Shown here in pieces: positions 1 to 11,034 of a stretch of 64,000 nucleotides of DNA (positions are counted from its first letter, which is position 1; every line of letters starts with the position of its first letter). Source of the stretch: Mytilus galloprovincialis (taxonomy: Eukaryota > Mollusca > Bivalvia > Mytilida > Mytilidae); assembly GCF_965363235.1 (NCBI RefSeq), contig NC_134839.1, positions 75,479,410-75,543,409 of the forward strand, in the 5' to 3' direction. The position numbers were made by a program, and so were the translations under genes. Below the pieces are notes generated by a model. That model was given only the letters and a program-made list of their open reading frames with translations. It did not search any database and was not told the DNA's origin.

Positions 1-230
1 GAAATGACAATGTAAAACAGTTCAAACGAGAAAACTAACGGCCTCAAGCAAATTTTATGAAACTTATACAAAATACTTATTACAACAGAAGTTAGATCAA
101 GAACACATGTGGGTAGTGTCACTTTTGTCGTTATCAAGTTATGTCCCTTTCTAAAGTAATATGAAAGCGGGGGCATTATCTGTGTGTCCCATTGACTCAT
201 TTCGCATTTTAATATAGGATTAATTGCCCT
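1..230 (+). repeat. Tail of a GCGGGGGCAT-type mussel interspersed repeat
   Basis: No gene. Positions about 50-215 match the end of the repeat seen more fully at 3438-4010: the same phrases occur (ATGAAACTTATACAAAATAC, GTGTCACTTTT, then GCGGGGGCAT followed by CTGTGTGTCCCATTGACTCAT). The first 50 bases resemble the flank of the CAATGAGACAAC-type repeat found elsewhere here. The element is cut by the window edge. Positions 231-784 hold a G/T-rich homopolymer stretch near 395-435 and no supported gene. Confidence 0.5.
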
Positions 231-784
231 AAAATGACAAATTGTTTTGCCTACTATCTTGAAAATTATAATAGATACAGAAAAACTTAATGGTGATCAG
301 CAAGGTCAGTTCTACAAATGAGACAACATGATCGAAATCGTTAATCGACTCCTTAATACAGATAATGTCTATTGATGATGATTTTGACTATTTTTTGACT
401 ATTTTTTTTGGGGGGGAGGGGGGGGGGGGCTTTTTTTACCTTATATCTTGGATAGTAAATAACAAGAAAGCTTAAGGTCTAATTTTAAATCATTGTAACA
501 AAATTCAACTGATAAATATTAATATTTTCACAAACGTAGATTTTATTTGTTTGATTTTTAATGTTTTTAAATTGGCATTTTTAGTGCATTTTCTGAAAGA
601 ATATACATGAACTTTTGCTATCTTAAATTTTAGCAGGAAATAAAGCACAGTGACCCTATTGTATCTATTGATATTCTCAAAGCAGTTTCTTAAAGCTATC
701 TTCTCGCATTTTGTTTTCAATTCTAAAATTTAAATTAGCTTCTGATCACATAATGCTGTTTTTCTCCGTATAATCCATACAAAT

Positions 785-2225
785 ACCGCGCTGAAGTACG
801 TCCACTATTCATTTTCCATTATTCAAAATTCAATATTGAATAATGAAATAGTTCATTATTCACTATTCAACGTTAAGTGTTGAATACTGAAAAATGAAAT
901 AGTTTAAATTTCAGTATTCAAATTGAAAAGTGAATAATGAAATAGAATTATAATTTTTTACTGTGACACTATATATATCCCATATTTCATAATTCGTCAT
1001 TTTCGTATGATCTAACTAATTTAAACAATTTTGTAAGAAATGAATCAAAACACTATGTGAAATAATGCCTGATCTTTTTAATTTATTTATTTTGTTTCGA
1101 ACGATAAACTAGTGGGTTTTCCTAACTATTTTTAACAGAAATTCCTTGGTTTAATGTATGGACGACCTAAATACCAAAATACATGTATATATAAAAATTA
1201 AAATACTAAACATTGTCTTTTTTATTTTCACAAGATCTTTGCTTAATCTTAATCTTCTGATGATAGATATATCATGTCGATTGTGCCGCAATGACCATTA
1301 GAGGGGTTACGGAGATTTAAATGCCAAAATACGCGTGAAATTAAGTACCTGTCTTTGTAAAAATCATGCAGAAGGTGATTCATGACATGTCACAGAAGTA
1401 ATTTTTTTTGCCCTTTATCATAAGAACTTTGGTAGATGAGTAAAATTCTGTCTTTATTTTCCCTGTATTATGCCCGTTGCCATGGTAACCATCAAATCAA
1501 CATTTTGCTTGAATATGTGAAAAAAGACCCTTTTTGAAAATATAAAATAACGGAATTTAAAGTCCCATAGAAATATTGTTAATCAATACAAACAATATGT
1601 ATATTTACAGTATTGACAAACAAAACCCCAAACTATACAAAAACATTAAAATTGTGAATTTTCTAAATAGTTTGTTTCCATAGCAACCATTTAAAAATGT
1701 GTTAAATTTCGAAAATGAAAAATTTCAAAAACTCCTAAATTTTAAATCTGTTTATCTCCCAAGACCAACAATACCATGAAATGTCATTGACAAATTTTGA
1801 AAGACCACATTCTATATCTTCATAAAATAAAAAGAAAGTCGTGCGTTTTTTTTTCTTTAAAAAAAAATTTTAGTCAAAAATTGTCAATTTTCACCAAAAT
1901 TCAGATTAACAATCAGATGAATAATCAAACATTTAGTAACTTAAAAAGCTAAAATATTCCATTTATATGTGCAATTCTGACACGCATTTGTTAATTTCAA
2001 ACAAAAATATATAGTAAATGAAGATAGACTTGTACAAAATGAAAAATCATCACTCTGGGTATGGTCCATCCCCCTTTTTTTTCGATTTTTTTTTTTTTTT
2101 TTCAAAATTGTAAAATTTGTTGAAAAAAAACGTGGTATCTCATTTAGTTTACTTGTGAACTAAGTATTTTAAGAATTTAAGCATAACACAACTTCTAAAG
2201 TTGAGGGCATCATATGTACCCCCTC
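785..2225 (+). repeat. Left terminal inverted repeat arm of the 8.2-kb element
   Basis: The arm matches the right arm in inverted order along its length. Landmarks: the TTCCATTATTCAAAATTCAA cluster near 815, AACAGAAATTCCTTGGTTTA near 1136, CCATTAGAGGGGTTACGGAG near 1297, AAAGTCCCATAGAAAT near 1559, GTTTCCATAGCAACC near 1675 and CTCTGGGTATGG near 2052. Similarity is clear to about 2110 and blurs out by about 2225. The intact TTAA at 1341-1344 corresponds to the site in the right arm occupied by the nested element. Confidence 0.85.
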
Positions 2226-2389
2226 CCTTCAATCTTATATGTAAGATTTCTCAGAAGTTTAAAAAAAATTGGTAATACGCATAACCCGTTGTCGTATCTA
2301 AGACTGATGCTGTCAGTGAAAAAGAATAATGTTGAATCCAAAACTTAATTACTAGTAAATCTATGTATAAAAATAAGACGATGTGTTGT

Positions 2390-2490
2390 AATTGTCAATG
2401 AGACAATTAACTCTCCACCAGAGAGCAAAGACATAGAAATAAACAACCACAGGTCACCGTATATCCTTCAACAATGAGCATAACATGATT
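2390..2490 (+). repeat. CAATGAGACAAC-type interspersed repeat fragment
   Basis: It contains GTCAATGAGACAATTAACTC, CCACCAGAGAGCAAAGACAT, CAGGTCACCGTATATCCTTC and AACAATGAGCA. The same order of phrases recurs at 29475-29580, 37630-37720 and 59725-59790. The family is abundant in mussel sequence, but I cannot give its formal class. Short, no coding potential. Confidence 0.5.
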
Positions 2491-2799
2491 ATCTAGAAAA
2501 ACAAATCTTAATGAACATTTTAAAAAAAATAGCTCAGGATACTTTGTCTTTCAAAATGGCTATAAAAAAGTTACAGGAACAATTTAATGCAACTCATTGT
2601 TGGTTTTTGAAACAGATTAATGCTTTAAAAACTTTAAACCTAGACTAAGATCTGTTAAGCAAGAAGGTTCACCCTGAAATGTCTGGTTGGTTTTATTTAT
2701 CATTGAATTACTTTTGAAACTCTGTAAGTGTTATGTAAAGATTTTAATACAAGTATCATATTAACTTAACATTATCAATGTTCTAAGAAAATGAGGTCA

Positions 2800-3115
2800 G
2801 TGTAAGATGAACTGCGGAAAAGAGAGAACGGAAACGGAAAATTCAGCATTTTTTCCAATTTATAAGGGGCATAACTTATTGACAGTACATGTTAAACCAA
2901 TAACATTCTAACTGTTCTGAATTTTATGGAAATAAGCATTGTGTATAAGTTTCAAAACATTTGGTTGTGGCAAACTTCATGAACTTAAGTTAGAGAACGG
3001 AAACAAAAAAGTCAGCACTTTTTTCCATTTATAGAATGGTATAACTCTGGAACGGACGTACTTACGGACAAGGGTACAACTTAATGCCCCCTTTGCTACG
3101 GTGGGGGCATACAAA
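2800..3115 (-). repeat. ATGCCCCCGC/GCGGGGGCAT-type repeat, minus orientation
   Basis: Read on the minus strand it begins near 3112 with TATGCCCCCACCGTAGC, then GGGGGCATTAAG and ACCCTTGTCCGT, and later repeats the phrases TCCGTTTCCGTTCTCT and GGCATAACT. It is an inverted partner of the copy at 3438-4010; the two copies lie head to head about 320 bp apart. The ORF-like stretches are chance. Confidence 0.6.
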
Positions 3116-3437
3116 TTCTACATGTTCTATCTGAGGAAAAATATACCAACGATCTACATTAAATTGTGCAAGAATTTGTCAATGTTTCTATTGTATATGG
3201 TGGAAAAGGACAGCTTGTCTATTATTATTATTTTTAAAAACCTAACTGATTATTATTTGTATACGGCAGAATAATCGATTTTTTTTATGGTTCTCAAAAC
3301 ATATTTTCCTTGTGGCCTTGAGGACAATTTGCTGGTCCTAACTATTATATACTGTTTTGATTCTCAAACCTTTATGACAACCATGTGCAATGACCATTCA
3401 TTGAATTTTGCCTAATTTAATCAATTGTTATATTTAC

Positions 3438-4010
3438 ACATTTTTATGCCCCCGCAGTGGAGGGGGCATTAAGGTTTACCCTTGTCCGTCCTTCAGTACG
3501 TCCCAAAGTTGGTTTCTGTTCTCTATCTTTAGTTTGCCTCAACCAAATGTAATGAAACTTAATCACATTGCTTATTACCATAAAACACAGACTTAGTTTG
3601 AATTTTTGTGGTGTCACTTAAACCGTCCAAGAGTTATGCCCCTTTACAGATAGAAAAATTGCTGAATTTTCCGTTTATGTTCTCTAACTTTAGTTTGTCT
3701 TTACCAGATGTTATTAAAATTATACACAATGCTTAAAACCACCAAATACAGATCAACTTTGAATTTTGGTGGTGTCACTTTCACTGTTCTATGCAATCCC
3801 TCTTTATAGAGGAAAAAAGTTTTTGTATTTCTTTCTTTAGTTTACCTCAACAAAATGTTATGAAACTTCTACACAATACTTATCACCATAAAAGTTAGTA
3901 CACAATTGGTAAGTGTCACTTTTACTGTTCTTCAGTTATGTCCGTTTATGACTTTTATGATATGCAAGCGCGAGCATCATCTGTGTCCAATGGACACATT
4001 CCGCATGTAT
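3438..4010 (+). repeat. ATGCCCCCGC/GCGGGGGCAT-type repeat, plus orientation
   Basis: It begins TATGCCCCCGCAGTGGAGG and ends near GCGAGCATCATCTGTGTCCAATGG. Inside, a block of roughly 170-200 bp is repeated loosely three times, each with GTTCTCTA/TTTAGTTT, ATGAAACTT..ACACAATGCTTAT, TTTGAATTTT..GGTGTCACTT and GAGTTATG. A similar beginning appears at 53055-53300. No coding potential. Confidence 0.6.
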
Positions 4011-4599
4011 TTCAAATCTTTTACATAAGTTAGATTAATTTATTATATATTAGAATAGAAAGAAAGGTTCTGTAGTTCTTCTTCAATTTCAATTTTAACC
4101 CAGTTAAATTGACATAGTGACAAATAAGTGTTTGCATAAAGGTTTTGATGTACATGTCGATTTACATTGGAGGTAAATAGTAACAGCCATTATGTGTACA
4201 TAATCTGACTCTGCGCAATAGTATACTAGTCCACAAAAGAAACGATACAAGGCAATGTATTTTCCATAGATAATGAAATTGGATACACTGTACCAAGCTT
4301 AAAACTGTCCATTGGTCTAATCTTTACAGAGTGTTATTTTCTTATCAAAACCACTGTTTTAAGACAAAAAAAATAAAATATTTTTTTTATTTTTGTTATA
4401 TCAAAAATAGTATTTTTATAAATAAAAAATTCGAAATTAAGTTCTATAATGATGGACAATGGACTTTTTTTTAAAGAGTTATGACCCTTAAAAATATTAA
4501 AATTTATGGAAAGTGGCCTCGTTTGCGCTCTCGATGGTACAAGTTTTTAATTTTTTATTTTCAGTTTATTTCTAATAGGACTGACGTAGTTTTTTTTAG

Positions 4600-5450
4600 C
4601 TCACCGTTTCAAAGGAACTGTGAAATTTGCCATCACTTGGCGTCCGTCGTCGTCTGTTCGGTGTTAAATATTTGAAACATTTCCACTGAAACTACTGAAC
4701 CAATTCCAGTAAAAGTTAAACTGAATGATCCTTAGGATATCTAGAATAAAGTTTGTGTTTTATTTTCAATTTTGTAAAAAAACATGGCCGCCATGGGTAA
4801 AAATAGAACATAGGGGTAACATGCAGTGTGTAGCTTATATCTCAAACACTAAAGCCTTGAGAGCAAATTTTCAGATAAATCTAACAACCCATTGTTGGGT
4901 TGCGGCCACTAAATTGTTAATTGTACGGAAATTTTGCAGTTTTTGGTTATTATCTTGAATATTATTAATGACAAAGATAAACTGTAAACAGCACAACTTT
5001 CAGCAAAGTAAGATCTACAAATAAGTTTATATGACCAAAATTGTCAATTGAATCCTTCTGGTGTTATATCCCTTTAAAGAATTTTTTCACAATTTGTTCA
5101 TCTAGTTTGCTTACTTTAAAAAAAGTCTTCTTCTGAATATGCTAAATCGATTTCGGCCCAACTTGGGAGTATCTTGTATAAACTTTGTATTTTATTTCCT
5201 TGTACTTCAAGAAACTTAGCCACTATGGCTAAAATGGAACATAGGGGTAAAATGCATTTTTTTGCTTTTGAAGAAAAAACGACAGATACAAAGAACATTT
5301 AAATGGAATTTTTAAGCCACTCATTGATATATATTGAAAGACACAAATAATCATTGATGCAAAATTTATGAAACTAGGACAGAGTCAATTTTAAAGACCA
5401 TGAAATAGCACTTAAAGATTTAAAATTTCAATTTGCACAAAACAAGTGTA
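4600..5450 (+). repeat. AGCTCACC-type interspersed repeat, long copy
   Basis: It starts AGCTCACCGTTTCAAAGG, followed by CCATCACTTGGCGTCCGTCG, ATGGCCGCCATGG and TAAAAATAGAACATAGGGG, then TTGGTTATTATCTTGAATAT and AAAGTAAGATCTACAAATAA. The phrases GCTAAAATGGAACATAGGGG and GGGTAAAATGCA return at about 5230, so the unit is internally duplicated. This order of phrases is characteristic of a very common bivalve repeat. Other pieces here lie at 9180-9545, 13140-13510 (minus) and 13785-14040. Its transposon class is not evident from sequence alone. Confidence 0.6.
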
Positions 5451-5454
5451 ATTA

Positions 5455-5550
5455 GGGACGCAGCTACCCTTCATTCAGTTTTCAGCCTTTCGGCTATTTT
5501 CTGTTGATTGCTTGGGTTGTTGTCTCTTTGACACATTCCCCATTTCTAAA
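5455..5550 (+). mobile_element. Penelope-like element 3' tail fragment
   Basis: It reads GACGCAGCTACCCTTCATTC, then GCCTTTCGGCT, TTGGGTTGTTGTCTC and TTTGACACATTCCCCATTTC. The end matches the 3' end of the Penelope-like element at 11035-12880 (GGGTTGTTGTCG..CATTCCCCATTTCC) and the fragments at 15838-16058 and 41820-41960. It is a short 5'-truncated piece. Confidence 0.55.
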
Positions 5551-5571
5551 AAAAGATCTTAATATATAACC

Positions 5572-6592
5572 AGGTGCTCCGCAGGGCGCAGCTTTATACG
5601 ACCCCAGTGGTTGAACCCTGAACAGTTAGGGCAAATTTGGTCACAATATTCAAGCTTGATTCTGTCTGAATTTGGATTGTGATCAAATTTTTGAAATAAT
5701 ATAGGTTTTTGTCACAAAATTAATGTGGTCAAAGATCTAACAAATCTATTGCACAATACTGTGCAATTGAAGATTTCTTCTTGAAACTTTTCGAAATTCG
5801 AAATTTGAAAAATTTTGAAAAAAAAGGAAGCCCTTCAAAAATCGTAAACAACCCCCCCCCCCCCCCCAATTTTTTTAAACCCCCTTGGAGCAATAACCCT
5901 TAAACTCAATCCCATGCTTTTCATTGCAGTTTTGAACATTGTAGTACAATTTCAGAGAGATCCATACAATTACACATAAGTTATTGTCTTGAAACTAGAA
6001 AAATGCTTGTTTTGACCCCTTTTTGGCCCTTAAGTCCTAAACTTTGACCCCATTACCCCTAAAATGAATCCAAACCTTCTACTTGTGGTTTTAAACATTG
6101 CGATATGATTTCAGAGCAATTGAAATACTTCTACACAAGTTATTATCCTGAAACTAAAAAAATGCTTGTTTTGGGCCCCTTTCGGCCCCTAATTCCTAAT
6201 CGGTTGGGACCATCATCCCTAAAATGAATCCAAACCTTCTACTTGTGGTTTTAAACATTGCGATATGATTTCAGAGCAATTGAAATACTTCTACACAAGT
6301 TATTATCCTGAAACTAAAAAAATGCTTGTTTTGGGCCCCTTTGGACCCCTAATTCCTAATCGGTTGGGATCATCATCCCCAAAATCAATCCCAACCTTCC
6401 TTTTGTGGTATTGAACCTTCTGAAAAAGTTTCATGAAGATCTATTCACTTAAACTAAAGTTATTATCCGGAAACCAATGTGTCTTCGGGCGACGACGACG
6501 CAGACGACGTAGACGACGCAGACGACGTAGACGACGCAGACGACGACATCATACCATTATACGATCCCAAAATTTTTTTGGGGTCGTATAAA
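5572..6592. repeat. TTTATACGACCCC-bounded repeat with internal 160-bp tandem duplication
   Basis: Near the left end stands TTTATACGACCCCAG (from about 5593); the right end reads TTGGGGTCGTATAAA, giving a 13-14 bp inverted repeat. The interior holds loosely repeated blocks (CCTAAAATGAATCC, AGAGCAATTGAAATAC, AAGTTATTATCCTGAAACTA). Two of them, 6061-6220 and 6221-6380, are nearly identical with a 160-bp period, so that duplication is young compared with the rest. A GACGAC/GTAGAC microsatellite lies at about 6486-6547 and a poly-C run near 5850. No protein frame. Confidence 0.55.
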
Positions 6593-6594
6593 AA

Positions 6595-8992
6595 TGGTGT
6601 AGGGGGTTTCTATTATTGAGCTCACCCTTTGAAGAAATTTCATGTTTTAATGCTCAAAATGTTCACAATTGAATTCCATCTTTTAAATTTTTAATAATTT
6701 TTTGAATTTTGAAAAAGGGGGGGGGGTGTGGCACCATGCCCAGAGAGAAAAAAATTCCTTCTATACCAAAATATCTCTATCAATCATATATTCTCATTTA
6801 TAATTACCAAATTTGTGTCAGAAATGCACGTATAAATGGAATGTTTTAGCTTTTTCAGTTCAAAATGTTTCAGTATTCATCTGTTTGGTAATCTGAATTT
6901 TGGTGAAAATTGACAATTTTTGACTAAAATTATTTTTTTAAAGAAAAAAAAACACACGACTTTCTTTTTATTTTATCAATATATAGAATGTGGTCTTTCA
7001 AAATTTGTCAATGACATTTCATGGTATTGTTGGTCTTGGGAGATAAACAGATTTAAAATTAAAGATTTTTTGAAATTTTTCATTTTCGAATTTTAACACA
7101 TTTTTAAATGGTTGCTATGGAAACATACATTTTTAAATGGTTGCTATGGAAACAAACTATTTAGTAAATTCAAAATTTTAACGTTTTTGTATAGTTAGTG
7201 GTTTTGTTTGTCAATACTGTAAATATACATATTTTTTGTATTGATTAACTTTATTTCTATGGGACTTTAAAACCCCTTATATTTCAATTTTCAAAGGCTA
7301 CTTATGAACGTATTTAGGCAAAATTTTGTAAGGATGGTTTCCATGGCAACCAAGGTTCAAAAGAAAAAAATTAATACATGAAACTTATTTTCATACCATA
7401 CCCTCCTCATAAACAAAATATAAAGCCATTTGAAGATGGGTCATGAATCGCCTATCAACAGGAACCTGCATGATTCTTACAAAGACCGGTACTTAAGAAA
7501 TAGCCAATTTTGAATAATGAAATGGATATTTTGAATAATGGAATGGACTGCTGCGACCCTTCAGCCCCTAATAACAGATATACCTTATGACTCATTCGAA
7601 AGCTTAATGTATTGCTATACATTATACGTCATTCAAAAGCGTACCAACAGAGAAACAAGAGGTATATAGCCTATAGCTATACAAAGAGGAATAAAATGGG
7701 TATATAAATATTGACCATTACAGGGGTTACGGAGGACGTAAATGCCAAAATACGCGTATTTTTTTTAATTTTTTTTTTGTAAAATACTTCGTGTAGAAAA
7801 AAAGCGTTTGTAAACAATTATTTACATTAATTTCCGAACCTATGGCCAGTCTAGCTATGAAAATACGGAGAGTCAAACAGTAAATAGGCCATACAACATG
7901 TAAAAAACACTCAGCTGTCTAAAAATGAATTTTATTGCACTATAACTTTCATATCCACCGGGGCCAAAATACGAAACCAAACTCCTTACTGTGTATTGCT
8001 ACCTTATACGTCATTCAAAAGCGTTACAACAGAGAAACAAGAGGTATATAGCGTATAGCTATACAAAGAGGAATAAAATGGTTATGAACAGTATGTCCCG
8101 CAATGACCATTAGAGGTGCCAAAATATACGTTGTTAAAAACAGTTTTGTTACTCTATCAAGGTTTCAAATGGTGTATTAAGGTTTCTTGAATTAGAGGCT
8201 GACTGGTTGCAGCAGTCCATTCCATTATTCAAAATAAGCTATGTCTTTTAATAGTCACATGTATTTCGATATTTAGGTCCTTCGTTTCTCCTCTAATAGG
8301 CGACGAGGAACACACTGACTATATACCTTTTGCTCCTCTATTAATAAGCTTTCGAATGAGGTATAAGGTATAAGTGTAAATAGGGGTTGAAGGGCCGCAG
8401 CAGCCATTCTATTATTCAAATGATCCATTTCATTATTCAAAATTGGCTATTTCTTAATTTTCACGCGTATTTTTGCATTTTGGTCCTCTCCGTAACCCCT
8501 CTAATGGTCATTGCTGTACAATTAGCATGTCATATCTCTAATCAAGGGATGAAGAATAGCAAAGGTCCAGTGAAAATAATAAAAGACAACGTATTTGAAT
8601 TTTTATATATTTATGGTATTCAGGTCGTCCATACATTAAACCAAGAAATTTCTGTTAAAAATAGTTAGGGAAACCCTCTAGTTTTTCCTCCGAAACTAGA
8701 TAAATAAACAAAGTTTAAAATTTCAAAGAGTGTTTGGATTTTTTTGTCTGATATTAGTTTGAATATTTGTAAGATCAAAATTACGAATTCTGTAATACGG
8801 GATATAGTGTCACAGTCAAAAAATATTATCTATTTCATTATTCACTTTTCAACTTGAATACTGAAACAAAAACTAATTCATTATTCATTATTCATCACTT
8901 AACGTATAGTGATTAATGAAATAAAATATTTCATTATTCATTATTGAATTTTGAATAATGGAAAATGAATAATGGACGTACTTCAGCGCTGT
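6595..8992 (-). repeat. Right terminal inverted repeat arm of the 8.2-kb element
   Basis: It is the inverted counterpart of 785-2225. After removing the nested element and one TTAA, its length (about 1.3-1.4 kb) equals that of the left arm. Landmarks are CTGGGTC-like sequence near 6740, GGTTGCTATGGAAAC at 7139 (and a second nearby copy near 7112, a local duplication absent from the left arm), TCTATGGGACTTTAAA near 7255, GTAACCCCTCTAATGGTCAT near 8490 and GGACGTACTTCAGCGCTGT at the very end. Confidence 0.85.
7497..8453. mobile_element. TTAA-flanked 957-bp non-autonomous element nested in the right arm
   Basis: The element begins GAAATAGCCAATTTTGAATA and ends with the inverted counterpart TTGGCTATTTC; TTAA stands directly outside both ends (7493-7496 and 8454-8457). 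The left arm of the host element carries the uninterrupted sequence with one TTAA (1341-1344), an empty site inside the same locus. TTAA duplications point to piggyBac or Kolobok-type transposases. The inverted similarity runs inward for about 100 bp. Inside, a block is directly repeated about 388 bp apart (near 7600-7695 and 7988-8083, with CAACAGAGAAACAAGAGGTA). No transposase frame. Confidence 0.85.
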
Positions 8993-9179
8993 CATACAAA
9001 TTGTGTCATTTTGTCACAACCTGTAGCTTGCGAAAAATGCTCGGTGACCTATCATATTTATTAAATTTTTGAACATTTATTTATACAGTTCATATATACA
9101 TTTTTGTACTACGTTTTGGCACATTCTAGCGTTTTTAATCTAAACTTCCATACCGCCTTAAAGAAGATTTTCATCTATC

Positions 9180-9545
9180 TTTTTTTAAGTTTTGTCATAT
9201 ATTGTAGAAAATTATTATAGATTAAGATACACTTTAAATCACAAAAATGATCAGCAAGTCAAGATCTACTAACAAGTCAAATGTTGTCGACAAAGTTAAG
9301 TAGACTGTGAATCTTTATAGAAGTAATTGCACTTAAATGAGGATTTTTTTATCCTCTTTTGTGTTTTGAGCAAAACTAAACAAGAAAGAAGGAATCGAAA
9401 CAGCACATGATCAGCAATACAAGATCAACAAAACAGATTTTGTCATGAATTATATTCTTGTGTATAATGTTGGAGAGTGTCCTTTGTTGAATATGCACAT
9501 AGACCCAGGTGATCACAAAGGCTATTTAGAGCTTCTAGTTTATTT
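9180..9545 (+). repeat. AGCTCACC-type repeat, 3' part
   Basis: It contains GATCAGCAAGTCAAGATCTA, CAGCACATGATCAGCAATAC, TTTTGTCATGAATTATATTC, then GTCCTTTGTTGAATATGCAC, CCAGGTGATC and TTTAGAGCTTCTAGTTT. The end phrase is the known family terminus (GGTGAGCGA..AGAGCCTCTAGTT) with changes. Parts near 9200 and 9400 resemble each other, consistent with the internal duplication seen in the copy at 4600. Confidence 0.5.
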
Positions 9546-11034
9546 TTATTAGAACTATGCATAGTTGGTTAAACATGACTGTTAAGACTAATGTCGAATA
9601 CTTTTCGCTTAATAGATTTTTGGAACATATGTGAAGGACAACGGTTATTTGAACGGACGTAATTCGAGTTCGAACGTTTTCTAACTCAAGTATGACTTTT
9701 TTCTTGCTTTTACTTTCGACTTGTAAAGTTTAGCTTATGTCATGAATGTCACGCCCTTATTGTAAAAACACTTCAATAAACAGCAGACTATATGCCAGGT
9801 CTTTCTAACAACTAATGACAAACAATTTGGGGCGTAATTTAAGGAGGCTTTTCCAAGGATGCAATTGCTTGTAGACTGTATAATTACCCTCTACAGTATA
9901 CCAAATAATCCACAAGTCCTCAAAAGGGACCTTTTAATGATAGGCCATGTCAAGGGAGATATAAAGGAACAAACGCCCAGCAGGATCGATGCATTTGTCT
10001 TAAACATCTCCGATATTGATTCCGCGTGGCTTCCAAATTGACATGAGTATCCATTGGTGTTCATGTAAAACCTATGGGGCTATATCAGTTTCATGGAAAT
10101 TAACAAAGAGCATGGCAACCTTTCCTTGGTGATGTTTTACATGGCTGTCCGGCATATTAAAAAAAAATCTATTAACCAACAAAATAAAATATCTTATGTG
10201 TAACAAAAGCCGCCAGCGATGGTCACACAGACAATTTGCTACCTTCGTGGATCCTATTAAACATCTAGTGGTGTCACTACATGTACCATGTGCTGTAGAG
10301 ATTTCGTTGCACAAAATGACAGAAACATTCTTTGTTAAGAATCAATATTGATTAATTCGACATTGGATGTTTCATATACCCATTGTAGCCGAAAAATGAT
10401 AATGAAATACTTTTGTTTGATATCGATCTATTGTTTGAATTGTAAACTTTCATATTCATTTTTTTTTTTTTTTTTTTATATACATTATCATTTTGAATAT
10501 AGATTTTGTTTTTGAAAAAGCAAGTGTTGGACTCACTCTTTTATTGGCACTTATTTCATGTTAGCTGTCATTTTTTAAATGTGCTTATCTGAGACCAGGA
10601 GTGCATTCCAGCGGCTTTCTTTCGTTTACTTTAATACAGACCAGTGTTTTTTTTTTGTATTTGTTTCACCACTCTTAACTGCATGTAACATCTTGAACAC
10701 TCAGAACAGCGAAACAAGATTTAGATTTCAGAAATAAATATCATTTAGCCATCAACCAATAACTTTTCTAGAGATGTTTTCGTTAAAGTATAAATCCATT
10801 ATTTTTGTGCAATTCTAAGTCTTAACGACAAAAAAAAAAAAAAAAAGATAAACAGCACATTACGTAAAGCATTAAGTATTACCTATAGTATTTTATAACC
10901 TTCATTGGTGGTAGTTCATATATATTTCTGCTGTTATTTTTGGATATAAGTTATTGTCCTGAATAAACATCTTTATGCGTTTGTGCGTTTTTCCGCATGA
11001 GTTTCAATCTTATGATGAAAATTTCTTTCATTAA
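9546..11034. other. Repeat-poor intergenic stretch, no supported gene
   Basis: I see no domain, splice-linked frame or RNA gene. A 60-codon ATG frame at 9859-10041 has no recognisable motif. Homopolymer runs of T (about 10460) and A (about 10831) occur. Confidence 0.4.

Larger units (their letters stand above)
785..8992. mobile_element. Large non-autonomous DNA transposon with 1.3-1.4 kb TIRs and 9-bp TSD (Mutator-like by TSD size)
   Basis: The two ends are long inverted copies of each other. The left end starts ACCGCGCTGAAGTACGTCC; the right end, read on the minus strand, starts ACAGCGCTGAAGTACGTCC. The nine bases CATACAAAT stand directly outside both ends (776-784 and 8993-9001), as expected of a target-site duplication. 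Nine-bp duplications with kilobase TIRs are typical of Mutator-like elements, though other superfamilies cannot be excluded. I see no transposase reading frame, so it is non-autonomous and was presumably moved in trans. The core (about 2225-6595) is filled with older repeats listed separately, so it captured them or they inserted later. The right arm is longer only because another element (7497-8453) sits in it. Confidence 0.85.

Noticed and set aside
8387-8668. 93-codon frame crossing the right end of the nested TTAA element
   Set aside because: It runs across the junction of two transposable elements and has no domain.
9859-10041. 60-codon ATG frame starting MQLLVDCIITLYSIPNNPQV
   Set aside because: Reasonable amino-acid composition, but no recognisable motif, no splice partner and no neighbour to support it.
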